A stretch of 13,172 nucleotides of DNA from positions 1 through 13,172 of the forward strand of contig JAZKZE010000035.1 in the NCBI GenBank assembly GCA_045612485.1. Reading direction: 5' to 3'. This DNA is from RGIG5327 sp045612485. Lineage in GTDB: Bacteria; Verrucomicrobiota; Lentisphaeria; Victivallales; UBA1829. Shown piece by piece: positions 13,012 through 13,172 of this stretch; position 1 is the stretch's first letter, and the number at the start of each line of letters is the position of its first letter. Made by a program: the position numbers and the translations under genes. Under the pieces are notes generated by a model. That model was not told where the DNA came from and made no database searches. It saw nothing but the letters and a program-made list of their open reading frames with translations.

Positions 13012-13172
13012 TGCGTAAAGAAATCTGCTTTTAAAAAAGTGATTTTGTCAGATTTTTTCAAAAATACTTCTTTATCCTGTTTTGTGCAACCTTCAGGAAA
13101 GAGCCCCAAACGCATTTTACTTTTTTCTCTCCCCTCTCCCCCTCACTTTTTCCTTTTGTGCAGTCAAACTCT

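Larger units (their letters stand above)
12786..13172. other. AT-rich non-coding region at the right edge
   Basis: About 390 bases with no convincing gene. It holds the possible distal sigma promoter, an 8-bp palindrome GAGGCCTC (12811-12818), long A and T runs (12928-12961), the 17-bp palindrome listed separately, and a pyrimidine-rich tract (13117-13157). A 38-codon minus-strand frame (13115-12999) exists but is not accepted as a gene. Transcripts entering from beyond the window cannot be judged. Confidence 0.5.

Noticed and set aside
12999..13115. Minus-strand 38-codon frame (begins MRLGLFPEG) behind a GGGGAG-rich tract and ending in the 17-bp palindrome
   Set aside because: The purine tract is 11-12 bases from the ATG, the codons reflect only AT-rich composition, and the product resembles nothing known to me. 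Not enough to call a gene.
13117..13157. Pyrimidine-rich tract as a triplex or repeat element
   Set aside because: No clear mirror symmetry or repeat unit; probably composition.
1..13172. Search for mobile elements, CRISPR, phage genes, toxin-antitoxin or defence clusters
   Set aside because: No transposase, integrase, spaced repeats, or paired small toxin-like genes; every sizeable gene belongs to a core or common family except the 254-aa membrane protein.

Overview
The window looks like a chromosomal core-gene region from a diderm bacterium of roughly 45% GC (by eye). It carries lpxA (lipid A synthesis), so the cell has or had LPS. It also has a UVR-containing ClpC, an RpoE-like ECF sigma factor with a membrane anti-sigma factor, a QueH-type queuosine enzyme, and a 36-aa highly basic protein gene in front of lpxA. 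Together these suggest the PVC superphylum, most likely Lentisphaerota/Victivallales. That placement is inferred from gene content and remembered sequence style, not from a search. I see no rRNA, tRNA, insertion sequence, phage or CRISPR signature.

Layout. (1) 93-1426, minus strand: ttcA-like tRNA thiolase followed by lepB (signal peptidase I), overlapping by 4 bases, with a promoter at 1460-1488. (2) 1674-1784, plus: a lone 36-aa basic protein with its own strong ribosome binding site and terminator. (3) 1896-2696, plus: lpxA, closed by a strong terminator (2708-2748). (4) 2777-5302, plus: two half-size chromate-transporter family proteins (4-base overlap), then an M20-family amidohydrolase. 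(5) 5507-6271, plus: an unrecognised two-TM protein with its own promoter. (6) 6403-9562, plus: clpC and a Nudix hydrolase, driven by a TTGAAT-N17-TATAAT promoter whose -10 box sits in the loop of a 12-bp inverted repeat. The operon's best terminator candidate lies inside the antisense queH coding sequence. (7) 12740-9516, minus: ECF sigma factor, zinc-finger anti-sigma factor, exported metallo-beta-lactamase-fold protein and queH, apparently one operon. (8) 12741-13172: AT-rich non-coding DNA with the sigma operon promoters and a 17-bp perfect palindrome.

How it fits together. The sigma/anti-sigma operon is preceded by a near-perfect sigma-E type promoter (GGAACTT-N16-TCTTA), suggesting autoregulation. 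Envelope functions recur (LepB, LpxA, membrane transporters, sigma-E-like signalling, an exported hydrolase), alongside proteolysis (ClpC) and two iron-sulfur tRNA-modification enzymes (TtcA-like, QueH). I did not find a clear novel multi-gene defence or mobile system. The most unusual items are the sigma operon with its Cys-rich anti-sigma and MBL/QueH cargo, the terminator embedded in queH, the clpC promoter-hairpin, and the tiny basic protein.
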